Source of the DNA: Litchfieldella xinjiangensis
GTDB lineage: Bacteria > Pseudomonadota > Gammaproteobacteria > Pseudomonadales > Halomonadaceae
Direction of reading: 5' to 3'
Length of the DNA: 64,000 bases
Assembly: GCF_000759345.1 (NCBI RefSeq)
Contig: NZ_JPZL01000002.1
Location: forward strand, 248,001-312,000
Each line of letters opens with the position of its first letter. Positions within the stretch are counted from its first letter, which is position 1. The position numbers were made by a program, and so were the translations under genes. Below, in pieces: positions 7,910 to 16,974 of the stretch. Under the pieces are notes generated by a model. That model worked only from the letters and a program-made list of their open reading frames with translations. It did not search any database and had not been told where the DNA came from.

Positions 7910-9588
7910 GAAAATAATCCAGCCAATCTATCCTTTGTCTTTCCTGCCATGTCAGAAGCTGATCCCATTAGAACGTCACTGACCTTGAAGTAGCCTACTG
8001 CCTCAAACGCTTTAGCCAGGTTTTCTAGTTCCTTAGTTGTATAATTGCTTTTTAAAGCAAGTTTTGTTATTTCTCTAGCTTCGCCATCCTTTTCTATAGT
8101 AAAGTTTTGCGGCTCATAAAAGCTCATAATGAAATCAAATAAATCCGCTTTGGTCGGATCCCGAGTTAATGACCGCAGCTTTTCTGTATCAATAAATCGA
8201 GCACAGCGAATCTTGGTGGCGCTACTTTGTGCAGCATTTGATTTATTAGTGAGTACGGAGCCGGCACTAGTCATCTGGCTCATTAATGACATTAGCTTTT
8301 TAACTTGTGCATCCTGCGAACTATGTGCCTTTAGTAGGTCATTTAATTTTTGAGTAATAAAATTAATATCTTCTATGAGGAGAGAGATTGTAGACTGGGT
8401 CTGCTTGATAACTTCGTTTAGCATCAACTCGCGGCGCTTGAAACGGGTAAGTTCGTTTGCGCCGGTGAGCTTACGTACACCTGCATAAGCACCTACTCCA
8501 ATTAGAACAGCCACGCCAATACCCGTTGCCATACTGGACAGGCCCAGCATCCCTCCCATACCGAGAGTGGCAAGTCCGGAAGTTAGGCCGGCGGCGGACA
8601 TGCCCACCACCGAACCTGATAAATAGACCGCAGCCAGTGGCGTTCCCACCGCTGCAGCTTTTGCAGACAGTGCCTTTAACGAGCTGATAACCTGATCATC
8701 CGTAACATCATCTCTCAACATGTCATGATCATTCTTGATAGCCATAACAGTGAGATCAATCTCGGGAGTTGTTATTTTGATATGCTCACGTTGTTTTTTA
8801 AGAAAATCAAAATCCTGGATGGAAGTCCCACCTGTTGAAAAAAATAGATTGATCAAATCTTTAGTTAAAGAGATGTGCAGAGACTTGACCTGACCTTCGG
8901 GGCATTCACTATCAATAAGTTTAATTAGCTGCTCGAATGGTACTATTTCATTGGGCGAGGCCATGTAAGTGCGTAGCTCAAAGCGTGAGTTTTTGCTAAG
9001 GTTTAATCGGGTCATCAAGAGAAGAAGCTCAGCAAATTCTTTTTCATCGATTATGTCGTCATTATCATAGGCCATATTGATAATGGCTTTTACATATGAA
9101 ACCTTAAGAGCTTCACTCATCTCGTCGATAGAAACAAGCTGTTTTTCTTCTTTGTAGTCTTCAAATTCTGTTATTGTTTTATTAATTATCTCGCAAAAGA
9201 TTTCATAATCACAGTTAAGTAATCCAGATACATAGACTTTTGAAGAGTCTCTGCATGTGATAGAGAGTGACTCCTCGATTTTATCGCCTTTGCTGCCGCT
9301 TGGCTTTCTGACATACTCTACAGAAGAGATGAGCGCGTATGGTATACTTTTAGGTTCAGAGAAAGCAGGGCGGTAGATCAACTGTTCGCCGGTAAAGAGT
9401 ATCCCGTCTTTGCCACTACCTAAAAGTGTGTTGTCGAAAATAGCGATTATGCTGGAGGGACTGCCGAGGTAGCCGAATGCTTTAATGGCGTTGTTTAGTT
9501 TCTTCTCGGCTATTGATGGTGCCACATTAATGTTTTTAACTGAAATGCTTGAGAGATTTTCACGAAGATATAAGTTGACGTTGCTCAT
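7906..9588 (-). CDS. PH-like / TerB-like / glycine-zipper membrane protein of unknown function; first gene of a two-gene module
   Basis: A 560-residue protein with several apparent regions. Residues ~48-95 (DNTLLGSGKDGILFTGEQLIY, then SIPYALISSVEY) resemble bacterial PH-like domains. Residues ~160-255 (AYDNDDIIDEKEFAELLLLMTRLNLS) resemble TerB-like helical repeats. Residues ~308-375 are a long Gly/Ala/Ser-rich hydrophobic stretch with GxxxG spacing, suggesting a membrane hairpin or pore. Residues ~385-450 are coiled-coil-like. No catalytic motif is seen. The layout suggests a sensor or membrane-active partner for the overlapping 511-aa protein. Domain assignments rest on motif resemblance only. 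Confidence 0.65.
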   Translation of the reverse strand: MSNVNLYLRENLSSISVKNINVAPSIAEKKLNNAIKAFGYLGSPSSIIAIFDNTLLGSGKDGILFTGEQLIYRPAFSEPKSIPYALISSVEYVRKPSGSKGDKIEESLSITCRDSSKVYVSGLLNCDYEIFCEIINKTITEFEDYKEEKQLVSIDEMSEALKVSYVKAIINMAYDNDDIIDEKEFAELLLLMTRLNLSKNSRFELRTYMASPNEIVPFEQLIKLIDSECPEGQVKSLHISLTKDLINLFFSTGGTSIQDFDFLKKQREHIKITTPEIDLTVMAIKNDHDMLRDDVTDDQVISSLKALSAKAAAVGTPLAAVYLSGSVVGMSAAGLTSGLATLGMGGMLGLSSMATGIGVAVLIGVGAYAGVRKLTGANELTRFKRRELMLNEVIKQTQSTISLLIEDINFITQKLNDLLKAHSSQDAQVKKLMSLMSQMTSAGSVLTNKSNAAQSSATKIRCARFIDTEKLRSLTRDPTKADLFDFIMSFYEPQNFTIEKDGEAREITKLALKSNYTTKELENLAKAFEAVGYFKVSDVLMGSASDMAGKTKDRLAGLFS

Positions 9589-10012
9589 TTTTCTACTCGC
9601 CCTGTTAACTAATTAAACGATTGTGAGTACGACTATTTTATATATCCCTGCTGCTTGACCGCTAACTTGTCTGATTACATGTATTTCAATAGCCATGCTG
9701 CTTGTTTCATCTAATCATATGCAAGGTTGTATAACGTGGACCTTGCCTCCCAAGCTTACCAGTCCCTATGGTCGGTTATCGGCCAAGGTATGCTTAGCTT
9801 TAGAGAAATATTCTGAGCCAGACGTTTTTAGGCTATGGCGAGGGTATGGGCCGAAACCAGCGCGATAATGGGAGTCTCTCAAGGCATCTAAGCTACTCCT
9901 GCCTTACTACCTGAAGGCTGCCCAGTGTCGTGAAAATGAAGCAAGCCTCGACCAAGCTTTCCAAGCTTGGAGCCTGAGGAAAATTTGCCGAGGTTTGCTC
10001 AATAATGAGAAT
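9589..10012. other. 424-bp intergenic region between the two-gene module and the integrase
   Basis: This holds the presumed promoter of the two-gene module (AT-rich just left of 9650) and the sequence after the integrase stop. A compact inverted repeat at 9952-9970 (CCAAGCTT, TCC, AAGCTTGG) lies 43 bp past the integrase stop and may be its terminator, though no U-run follows. No gene was seen. The base composition shifts from AT-rich to mid-GC across this stretch. Confidence 0.4.
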
Positions 10013-11185
10013 CTAAAGCTTTGAGAGGGAGCTAGCCGACGCAGTGGTCGTCCACTTTCCGTCTGTTTGCTTAGACAGAAGGTCCCTATTCAGTGGCCTG
10101 AATTCTAATTTTCCAATAGGTCCCACGGCCATTGATGCAGCACCCTGAAGGGACTCTGAGGACAGGTGCGCATAGCGCATGGTCATCTTAGGCGTGGTGT
10201 GGCCGAGAATATGCTGAACCTCATAGAGAGAGCGCCCGCCATTGACTAGTGCCGAGGCGAATTGGTGCCGACAATCATGCAGGCGAAAATCACGTAAGCC
10301 TGCCTTGTTGCGTAAGCGGTTCCACACCGCCGTGATGTGCTCCAGTGGCTTCTTGGTATGAGGGCTTATGAATACCTCCTCTTGGCTCTGACAATAGGTT
10401 TGGGCCTCTTCCAGTACTTGTATGGCTATGTCGTTCAGAGGGACCGTACGTGCTTTCTTGCTCTTGGCGATCTCTGCCGGGATACGCCAGTGACGCTTTG
10501 CCAGGTCGATATCCGACCATTTGGCCTTGAGAGCTTCGTTACGTCGAGTACCGGTGCTCAGCAGGAGCAGGATGACCAGACATACCACGCGATTGTTATC
10601 AGTCTTCAGCACGCTTAGTAAGCGCTGCATCTCCTCATCGCTCAGGTAACGCTCACGGGTGTTGTCCCTATTGAACAGCTCAATACGCTGCGCGGGATTC
10701 TTTTCAGGTAGGGTCGTATGAAAGGTGACCAGTTGGGATCGGTTGATCTCATCCAGCGGTGAGTCACCGAATACAGGCAGAATATGGTTCTTGAGGAAGG
10801 AAACGTCGGTTTCCCATGAACGCTTCCTGACCTTGATATAGGGCAGATAACGGTCATTCACGAACTCGGCAAAGGTGGGTACTTGTTTCTTGCGCTTCAG
10901 CTCACCTCGGGGGTCGCCACCTAGCACGATATCGGCCTTTAGCTGTTGGGCTTTCTTGCGGGCCTGGGCCAGGGTCACCTCAGTGGTCTTGGCGATCTTC
11001 ACATGCTGGGTCTTGCCACGTGCATTCTTGTAGCGCAGATAGTAGGTCCCCTCCCGGGTGGCGGTGGCACGCGCTTCAACATAGAAACCGGGAATTTGGG
11101 TATCACAATACTCGACCTTGCGCTTGCCGTCGGGGCAGCGCAGATCCTGCTTGATAAAAGACGGCGTGAGTTTGATTTTTGGCAT
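10013..11185 (-). CDS. Tyrosine recombinase/integrase with an apparent internal deletion in the core-binding domain
   Basis: 390 residues from the ATG at 11185, which has AAAGGTGA just upstream; an extension to 11287 lacks family similarity. Residues 1-100 form the arm-binding DUF4102-like domain. The catalytic domain keeps R214 (TGTRRNEAL), the Lys near 242, H303 and R306 (LHDCRH), H329 (LGHT) and Y338. In related integrases the core-binding domain has a helix pair of some 30 residues (an ATxNRxxxLLRxxFNxAxxWG-like stretch) between the FHTTL and EKNPAQRI segments. Here these are fused directly as HTTLPEKNPAQ (157-167). The frame is intact, so the gene looks complete but may be impaired. It lies mid-island, not beside an att site. 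Confidence 0.85.
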   Translation of the reverse strand: MPKIKLTPSFIKQDLRCPDGKRKVEYCDTQIPGFYVEARATATREGTYYLRYKNARGKTQHVKIAKTTEVTLAQARKKAQQLKADIVLGGDPRGELKRKKQVPTFAEFVNDRYLPYIKVRKRSWETDVSFLKNHILPVFGDSPLDEINRSQLVTFHTTLPEKNPAQRIELFNRDNTRERYLSDEEMQRLLSVLKTDNNRVVCLVILLLLSTGTRRNEALKAKWSDIDLAKRHWRIPAEIAKSKKARTVPLNDIAIQVLEEAQTYCQSQEEVFISPHTKKPLEHITAVWNRLRNKAGLRDFRLHDCRHQFASALVNGGRSLYEVQHILGHTTPKMTMRYAHLSSESLQGAASMAVGPIGKLEFRPLNRDLLSKQTDGKWTTTASASSLSKL

Positions 11186-11419
11186 GGGCTCACCTTTAAA
11201 AGGAAAACTTAAGGGGACGGCTCGAAACGCTGTACTGCAGGCGAAAAGGGCTAGGCTACGCATGGTAGGCCCAGCACTGGATGGCATGGTCGTAGTAGGG
11301 GGTAGGTTTCGTCGGATGACGGGTGCGTCACGTTCGACAGATGGTTACCGACCGGCAGGAAGCTGCAGGACCAAAGCCCTACAGCATCCCTGTGTCCCGA
11401 CCGGTGTTACCCTTCCTGC

Positions 11420-13051
11420 TTATTTGGGCTCCTCGGTTTCGCAGGTGATATCCAGCCACGGGCAGTCAGGTTTGCAGGCGATATGGATCAGGCGCTCCCT
11501 GCCTCGTGTGGGGCGCTCGATCACGACGCCCAGCGAGTCGAGCAGCTCCACATGCTGCATAATTTTCTTGCCCAGAGAGGTAGGGTTATGCGGCCACTGA
11601 TAGAAATGAGCTCGGATATCTCTATCTGACACAAGCGCTTCCAGCTCAGGCAGTAGATCTGAGGCGGTCCCGGTCCAGCCATCGACACCACTCATGAGTG
11701 CCACGTTGAGTAGCGCATTGGCCAATGGCTGCTCAGCCAATGATGATTCATATGACTGCGCCTGATTAAGGGCATAGGCGTCTTCCAGATAGCCTTCGCC
11801 AAGACCCATCACCTGCTCGCAGGCCACCAGCCAACGCGAGAAATCCATCATTCGCTGAGGCCGCTGCGGAGTGACCAGATCCCGGATATTCAATGCCTGA
11901 GCCGCCAGTTCCAGCAGAGCACGGAAGATACGACCTTCATGGGCATCCAAATGGGCATTGAGTGCCTGTTCGGTCATACGTGAAGCGGCATCGATGGGTT
12001 GCAGATTGAGAAATAGGCACCGGCTAACCAGATCCGGCTCGGTGACCGGATTAACGATGCCGTTGATAACCAGCGGCGCCTGGATATTGATGGTATGCGC
12101 ATCGTCGTTGGTATAGAGCTTGCGTACTGTAAACGTCCCACCGGTAGACACCTTGCATAGCCAGTCGCTGAGCCGAGGGGCGATCGAGCGGATATTATCG
12201 AAGATGAGGAGGTAGGACTGACGAGCAGCAATCGCCATATCCGTTACCTGGGCAGGCATCGCCTGGACACCCAACTGATTCGGATCGATGAAGCGGCGAA
12301 GAATCCATTTGCAGAAAGCACTTTTACCCGAGCCTTGCTGACCCAGCAGTACCAGAAAGACCTGAGAGACTTTGGGGCTCAGCGGGTGAGTCAGGACGTA
12401 GGCCAACCATGCCAGCAATAGGTACTGTTCTGCTTCCGGTAGGTTGATTAATTCAAGCAGGGAGTTGAGCCCGTCAAGCTCCGGATCGGGTTCGCTGTTG
12501 GGGATGGGTAATGGCCGCATACTGTCACTACGCAACATTACGCTCTGTACACCCTGATGCGCGATCTTGACCTGCCCCCTCTCTAATAGGATGAAGGTGT
12601 GGTCCGAGTTCCCCAGATCGATCACTGTTCTGCCTTGGTGTGACGCTTCAGCTACACGCACAGAGAGCCTAACCTTGTCACCACGTAACTTGGCTTTGAA
12701 GTGGTATCTTTTGAGTTCCGCCCTGACGGCTTCTTCGCTTACCTCGAATTTCATCTGGTCAAGCTCAAAGCAAATACGGTCGCTGGTAGCCGTTGATATG
12801 ATCGGCTGTGCGACAGGATTACCTGCCCGGTTGACCAATACGCTTAGACTGCGGGACTCGTCGTAGGCTAAGTAATGAGTGCTGTCAATCAATTCGTGGA
12901 TAGCCTCAGCTAATGTAGGCTGGGTGTCTTTCTTGACGGCTCTATTAGTGGGGATAGGTTGTTTGGCTGGTTCAGGTCTGGTACGCACGCTTTTGACCGG
13001 CCTCGTCCGAAGCGTCATTTGCTTACCTTTTGGCTTTTTTTTATCAGTCAT
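11420..13051 (-). CDS. Primase/helicase-like P-loop ATPase of mobile elements
   Basis: 543 residues. A Walker A motif GQQGSGKS lies at 237-244 and a Walker B-like YLLIFDN at 280-286, followed by DLVSRCLFLNL (~343), an arginine-bearing sensor region typical of D5/phage-plasmid primase-type helicases. The first ~45 residues are basic and low complexity. Such proteins help replicate plasmids, satellites and integrative elements. The family is inferred from fold-level motifs and the exact subfamily is uncertain. A 346-aa unknown lies upstream on the same strand with a small hairpin between them. Confidence 0.7.
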   Translation of the reverse strand: MTDKKKPKGKQMTLRTRPVKSVRTRPEPAKQPIPTNRAVKKDTQPTLAEAIHELIDSTHYLAYDESRSLSVLVNRAGNPVAQPIISTATSDRICFELDQMKFEVSEEAVRAELKRYHFKAKLRGDKVRLSVRVAEASHQGRTVIDLGNSDHTFILLERGQVKIAHQGVQSVMLRSDSMRPLPIPNSEPDPELDGLNSLLELINLPEAEQYLLLAWLAYVLTHPLSPKVSQVFLVLLGQQGSGKSAFCKWILRRFIDPNQLGVQAMPAQVTDMAIAARQSYLLIFDNIRSIAPRLSDWLCKVSTGGTFTVRKLYTNDDAHTINIQAPLVINGIVNPVTEPDLVSRCLFLNLQPIDAASRMTEQALNAHLDAHEGRIFRALLELAAQALNIRDLVTPQRPQRMMDFSRWLVACEQVMGLGEGYLEDAYALNQAQSYESSLAEQPLANALLNVALMSGVDGWTGTASDLLPELEALVSDRDIRAHFYQWPHNPTSLGKKIMQHVELLDSLGVVIERPTRGRERLIHIACKPDCPWLDITCETEEPK

Positions 13052-13088
13052 GTCATTACCTGGCTTTTCTCTGACACAAGAAGTCCAT

Positions 13089-13108
13089 CAGGGGGCGGGC
13101 ACCCCCTG
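13089..13108. terminator. Short GC-rich hairpin between two island genes
   Basis: CAGGGGG and CCCCCTG form a 7-bp stem around a 6-base loop between the 346-aa gene and the ATPase gene, both on the minus strand. No U-run follows, so it may be a weak terminator, an attenuator or an mRNA-processing structure. Confidence 0.4.
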
Positions 13109-13130
13109 AAAGCGTCGAGATTGATATGAA

Positions 13131-14171
13131 TTAGAGACGGATTAGCAGCTCATCAGTGCCCTTGATGACGCTCACACAGTCATTTAATGAAGCCATGAGA
13201 GCGTCGTAAGCTTCGTCTGTCAGGTCCATTTCTTCTGCTGAAAGCGAAACCCAGCGGATAAAGTCATGGGCACAGGCATAGCTATCCCAGACCGGTTCAT
13301 TCCACCAGCGGTGAAGGACACGGGCACCCAAATGGAGTAGGCCATGAAATATGTCGGCGGCCATCCTATCCACTTCGGCGGCGATACGATGATATGCCGG
13401 CCATGAGGCATCCAGGGGGCGTCCTTGATCAGGAGCATACCGAAGCAAATGTTCGCCCTCCTTTATGCCACCTTTCCAAAGTATCATCGGGACTGAGCCG
13501 TAACCGGCTTCATGCTGATAGGCCACCAGCTCGCTGGCAGAATTGACAATGCCACGCCCTACCCGGAAGACAGGGATGTCGCGTTCAGTGATTGCCTGGG
13601 TAAATGCTGCGGTACTGTCTGGTTTTGCCCGGTAGAGCTCCGTAGATGGATCGATCACACGATGAATCAGCACAGGAACATACTTTTCCTTCGGCATTGC
13701 CAGTAGAGGGAAAGAGAACCCTAGACCTCGAGGTACGACTAGGTTCTGGCTAAGGGTGCACATCAGCAGTAACGTTCTTCCTTCTCCATATTTGCTACAG
13801 GGCGGGATCACTACCTTCATCTGTTCCCACAATGCTTCAGGATTGCCATCACCGGCTGGGTAGGGCTTGTCACCAAAAGCTGATTTAAAGCGGATAGCTG
13901 TAGGTTCATCAGTTTTTTCGACCGTTCCCTGGTGGATACGGATCCTAGAATCGAGTCCAGAATTATTGAACACGACCCCTTCAAGAAGGTAGGGGGCCTT
14001 CCGATGAGGGAGAGAGATCGTCTCAAAGCGATCGCCAAAATCAGATGAATCCGTGGATAGATCGCCCCCAGCTTCTGGATACGCGGAATACGGGTAAGAG
14101 CAGTTCTGAAAACTGGAGGGGTGCTGCTGGCTAGCCTGTTCTGTAGGCAGTTGCGATGATGCGGGAGGCAT
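13131..14171 (-). CDS. Hypothetical protein of the island replication/mobility block
   Basis: 346 residues, not recognised. The first ~45 residues are Ser/Gln/Pro-rich and likely disordered. The rest is a globular mix, with IRFKSAFGDKPYPAGDGNPEALWEQMKVVIPPCSKYGEGRTLLLMCTLSQNL as its most distinctive stretch split over 93-145. No catalytic motif, signal peptide or membrane helix is seen. It is upstream of and co-oriented with the primase-like ATPase, so a role in replication or its control is possible but unproven. Confidence 0.6.
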   Translation of the reverse strand: MPPASSQLPTEQASQQHPSSFQNCSYPYSAYPEAGGDLSTDSSDFGDRFETISLPHRKAPYLLEGVVFNNSGLDSRIRIHQGTVEKTDEPTAIRFKSAFGDKPYPAGDGNPEALWEQMKVVIPPCSKYGEGRTLLLMCTLSQNLVVPRGLGFSFPLLAMPKEKYVPVLIHRVIDPSTELYRAKPDSTAAFTQAITERDIPVFRVGRGIVNSASELVAYQHEAGYGSVPMILWKGGIKEGEHLLRYAPDQGRPLDASWPAYHRIAAEVDRMAADIFHGLLHLGARVLHRWWNEPVWDSYACAHDFIRWVSLSAEEMDLTDEAYDALMASLNDCVSVIKGTDELLIRL

Positions 14172-14666
14172 GAGCTCTCCTATTTCTGTGTGACCAGAAC
14201 GTCGGATTGACGGACCGGTGCAGCAGGCTTAACAAGGCGTTAAACACACAGTATTAGGAAAGCTATTCGGTGGGAGGCCTGGAATAGCGGCAGGCGAAAA
14301 ACACGGGAAATCACAAAGCAATATTGGTAATGGCGCGGCCTAGTAAGGCTCTTGACGTCAGCTCGGTGGCGCTCTGCCACCTGACTCCCCGACGTGAGGG
14401 GCTCTCTTCTTTGCGCCGAAGCCTGCCACCGTTATGGGTGACCAAGCATGCTGCAGGAAAAATATTACCTAGATCATTACCAATTGCAACCCTGGCTGGT
14501 ACTTTCCTATGGCTTATCCAGCTGTAAAGCCATACACCTCAAAAAATTTGCCCAATGGCAATAAGCCTGCGGTCATGGCAATGTTGCCGTGCGTGGACCG
14601 TTGTGAGTGGTTTCGATGTCTTTGTAGTAGGTTAGGTTAGAGATGGTGAGTAGCGAAGAAGGCAGT
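14172..14666. other. 495-bp intergenic control region with hairpins
   Basis: This lies between the start of the 346-aa gene and the stop of the serine recombinase. A stem-loop at 14365-14381 (GGTGGC, GCTCT, GCCACC) and a smaller repeat TTGCC-CAAT-GGCAA near 14549-14562 are visible. No reading frame with a ribosome-binding site and family resemblance was found. It may carry the promoter of the replication block or an origin, but nothing proves that. Confidence 0.4.
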
Positions 14667-15341
14667 CTAACGATGGAGACGGCTAATAGTAGCGCTAGTG
14701 AAGGGCTTGTCACGGTAAGTGGTCAGGCCGCGTTGATTCAGGGCGTCAGCGATAGCCGCTCCGGTTGTGATGCCCTCATGCTCCTGTATATGGTCTATCA
14801 CCCGTAGGATGCGCTCCCGCCATAGTGCCTGAGCCTGGGTACGCCGCTGATTAGCGGCTTCGGTGTTGTCATTACGAACCGCATCCAATTTAGGGTTACC
14901 CAGCGTCTTCCCCTGGGCCTTGGCGACCTGCAGAGCCAACCAGGTCCGCTGCGAGATCATCCGGGCTTCGTGCTGGGCCATCGCGGCGAGAATATGGATG
15001 GTCAGTTGGTCCACCTCGGGCAGGTCGCAGAGCGTGAAGCGGATACCGCGTTTCTGAAGCCCGGTAATGAAGTGCAGGTCACGGCTCAGCCGGTCCAGCT
15101 TGGCAACCCGCAGAATGGCATTGGCCAGTTCGGCATAGTCACCCGCCTTATGGAACTCGGGACGCTCCTCCTTCTTGCCCGACTCGACTTCATAGAACTC
15201 GGCGACAATCTCGCCACCGTACTGCTGTTGATAGGTCCTGACGGCTTCCTTCTGGGCTTCCAGGCCAAGGCCCGAACGGGACTGCTTCTGCGTGCTGACC
15301 CGGTAGTACGCCACATAGCGCAAGGGCTTGATGTGAGTCAT
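14667..15341 (-). CDS. Serine recombinase (resolvase/invertase family)
   Basis: 224 residues. The N-terminal catalytic domain shows YYRVSTQKQSRSGLGLEAQ with the nucleophile Ser at about residue 16, then AKLDRLSRDLHF (~79-90) and a long helix LAAMAQHEARMISQRT (~117-132). The C-terminal part (GITTGAAIADALNQRG, then SATISRL) is a helix-turn-helix-like DNA-binding segment. Such enzymes resolve, invert or integrate DNA through a phosphoserine intermediate. In this island it is a second recombinase beside the tyrosine integrase, and its target site is not identified. Confidence 0.88.
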   Translation of the reverse strand: MTHIKPLRYVAYYRVSTQKQSRSGLGLEAQKEAVRTYQQQYGGEIVAEFYEVESGKKEERPEFHKAGDYAELANAILRVAKLDRLSRDLHFITGLQKRGIRFTLCDLPEVDQLTIHILAAMAQHEARMISQRTWLALQVAKAQGKTLGNPKLDAVRNDNTEAANQRRTQAQALWRERILRVIDHIQEHEGITTGAAIADALNQRGLTTYRDKPFTSATISRLHR

Positions 15342-15420
15342 CGTTCTTATCCTGAGGGCTGTTGGATTGGTGGGAATACTGAGTAGGGCGGGATAGCGGT
15401 GATGACATGCGAGGTATCGC

Positions 15421-15870
15421 TCAGAACTCCCACGTCACCGTGACCCGGAAGACCCCAGTGCGGTGGTATTCGAGAAAGTTGGCTTCGACCTGCTGATACA
15501 ACCCAGTCATGCGGGATAGCGCGATGGGTGGGCAGTAACGCACCTCGCAGAGATTGGCGGTAAAATCGAAGTCGATCTCCTTGGCCAGTTCCCGATCCCA
15601 GCCCATGCCGACATAACTGAAGTCGGTCAGGTACTCGATGGTATAGGTCTGACCTTCCAACTTGCCCAGACGTATCTCGACCGGGTGAAAGCCACCGGCG
15701 TCAGGATCGTAATGCGGGTCGTTGAAGTTGAGTGTTATGGCGTAGAGCGGCTCCAGGCGGATAGGTCTAGCAGACTTGCGTCGGGCAAACTCCACTTCCT
15801 GCTGTAGCATTGCGATCAGTCTCTCGGAGATGGCTACAGCAATGTTGCGCGTGGTAATGCTTAGGGGCAT
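15421..15870 (-). CDS. DUF2787 family protein
   Basis: 149 residues. The pattern TLNFNDPHYDPDAGGFHPVEI (48-68, split here) followed by IEYLTDFSYVG and KEIDFDFTANLCEVRYC matches DUF2787, a family common on SXT-like ICEs and other gammaproteobacterial mobile elements. Its function is unknown. It has its own upstream spacer with a terminator (15901-15935) that separates it from the 16008-16820 gene. Confidence 0.75.
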   Translation of the reverse strand: MPLSITTRNIAVAISERLIAMLQQEVEFARRKSARPIRLEPLYAITLNFNDPHYDPDAGGFHPVEIRLGKLEGQTYTIEYLTDFSYVGMGWDRELAKEIDFDFTANLCEVRYCPPIALSRMTGLYQQVEANFLEYHRTGVFRVTVTWEF

Positions 15871-15900
15871 GGCAGGACTCCTTCCTTCAGCAGCGCATAC

Positions 15901-15935
15901 AAAAACGGCATAGCCCCCCGAAGGGAGCTATGCCG
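15901..15935 (-). terminator. Rho-independent terminator after the 270-aa gene
   Basis: On the minus strand a strong GC-rich stem (CGGCATAGC ... GCTATGCCG, with inner C/G pairing across TTCG) is followed at once by TTTTTG. It sits 72 bp past the stop of the 16008-16820 gene and before the DUF2787 start, so it separates two transcription units. Confidence 0.88.
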
Positions 15936-16007
15936 AAATTGCATTTCGCTAAACGAACCTTTTGGGTGATGAAAAACGCACCTATTACAGGGCGTTAGCC
16001 GATCAGA

Positions 16008-16820
16008 TCAGGGTTTAGGGCTGGCCTTGGTGGATGGCTCGGAAGGTGCCGGGTCAGCGCTACTGGCATCCATGTCGGCCTCAGGGGCCACATCTGATGA
16101 GGTTTCTTTCATCGCTTCCGGAGCGGCAGCGGTATCCATTTCTGCTTCACTGGTAGCGGCCTGGGCATCCGTATCCTCGACCTTCGCTTGCTGCTTGTGG
16201 GCCTCCCGCCGTCGAGCTTGCTCAGCCAATCGGGCCTGCTTGCGCGCTTCCTTGCGAGCGTGCTCCTCAGCCACGTCTTCATGCAGATCCATCCCGTCAT
16301 TTCTAAGCTGCTCAATCTGTTGGCTAAAAGGACTACGATCCTCGATCGCATAGAGGAGTAGTGGCTGTTGCTCATCGGCTTCCACGATGCCTTCCGCTTT
16401 CAGAACGGCACCGAGAAAGCCATGATTGTTGGCTCCCCGACGTTCGAAGAGTAATGTGAAGACAATCGCCTTGAATGACTGATCGTGCTGTTCAGCCAGT
16501 TTGGCCTCAATGGCTTCCAGAGCGATCCACTCCTGGCTGAAGTAACCACTGGACTGGTTGGCGGTGATGCGTAAGAACACATGCTGGTCAGCTTCTCGGT
16601 AACCGAGATGATAGGTCAGTTCGCCGGAGGCTCTGGGGCTCAGCTTCTGGCAGGTGGCCTTCTTGAGGATACGGATCGTAGAAACTGGAGCAGCCGTATT
16701 AGGGGAGCTATCCGTGTCGGGCAGGGGAGTCGGGTTGCTCGTCGCGGAGCTTTGCGCATTATGCGTCTTGTGGCTCTCTGAGGCTGGCGGGGTCTTCTGA
16801 CGCCGAGTCCGTGTATTCAT
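16008..16820 (-). CDS. Hypothetical island protein with low-complexity ends
   Basis: 270 residues from the ATG at 16818-16820, which has AGGA about 9 bp upstream; an ATG nine bases earlier is too close to that site. Both ends are disordered: a Ser/Thr/Pro-rich N-terminal ~45 residues and an acidic Ala/Ser/Pro/Glu-rich tail from ~200. The middle (~50-165) is globular, with GELTYHLGYREADQHVFLRI as its clearest stretch. A Lys/Arg/Ala-rich helix (EEHARKEARKQARLAEQARR) follows. It occurs beside DUF2787, a pairing seen on mobile elements. Function unknown. Confidence 0.6.
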   Translation of the reverse strand: MNTRTRRQKTPPASESHKTHNAQSSATSNPTPLPDTDSSPNTAAPVSTIRILKKATCQKLSPRASGELTYHLGYREADQHVFLRITANQSSGYFSQEWIALEAIEAKLAEQHDQSFKAIVFTLLFERRGANNHGFLGAVLKAEGIVEADEQQPLLLYAIEDRSPFSQQIEQLRNDGMDLHEDVAEEHARKEARKQARLAEQARRREAHKQQAKVEDTDAQAATSEAEMDTAAAPEAMKETSSDVAPEADMDASSADPAPSEPSTKASPKP

Positions 16821-16974
16821 GAATTTCATTCCTAATATCGTTAGGCATGGCAATAGGGCCCTACCGATCCCGAAAACCGGGACCAGTTAAGGCGAAAAGG
16901 AAATTAGTAAGGAGGTAGGAACAACCGGCCAGAATGTGGCTGTTGAGGTGTGTTCGAAAAGGGTGAAGAGTACC

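Noticed and set aside
14324..14527. 67-codon plus-strand frame between the 346-aa gene and the serine recombinase
   Set aside because: It opposes its neighbours, includes a hairpin, and its translation looks like non-coding sequence.
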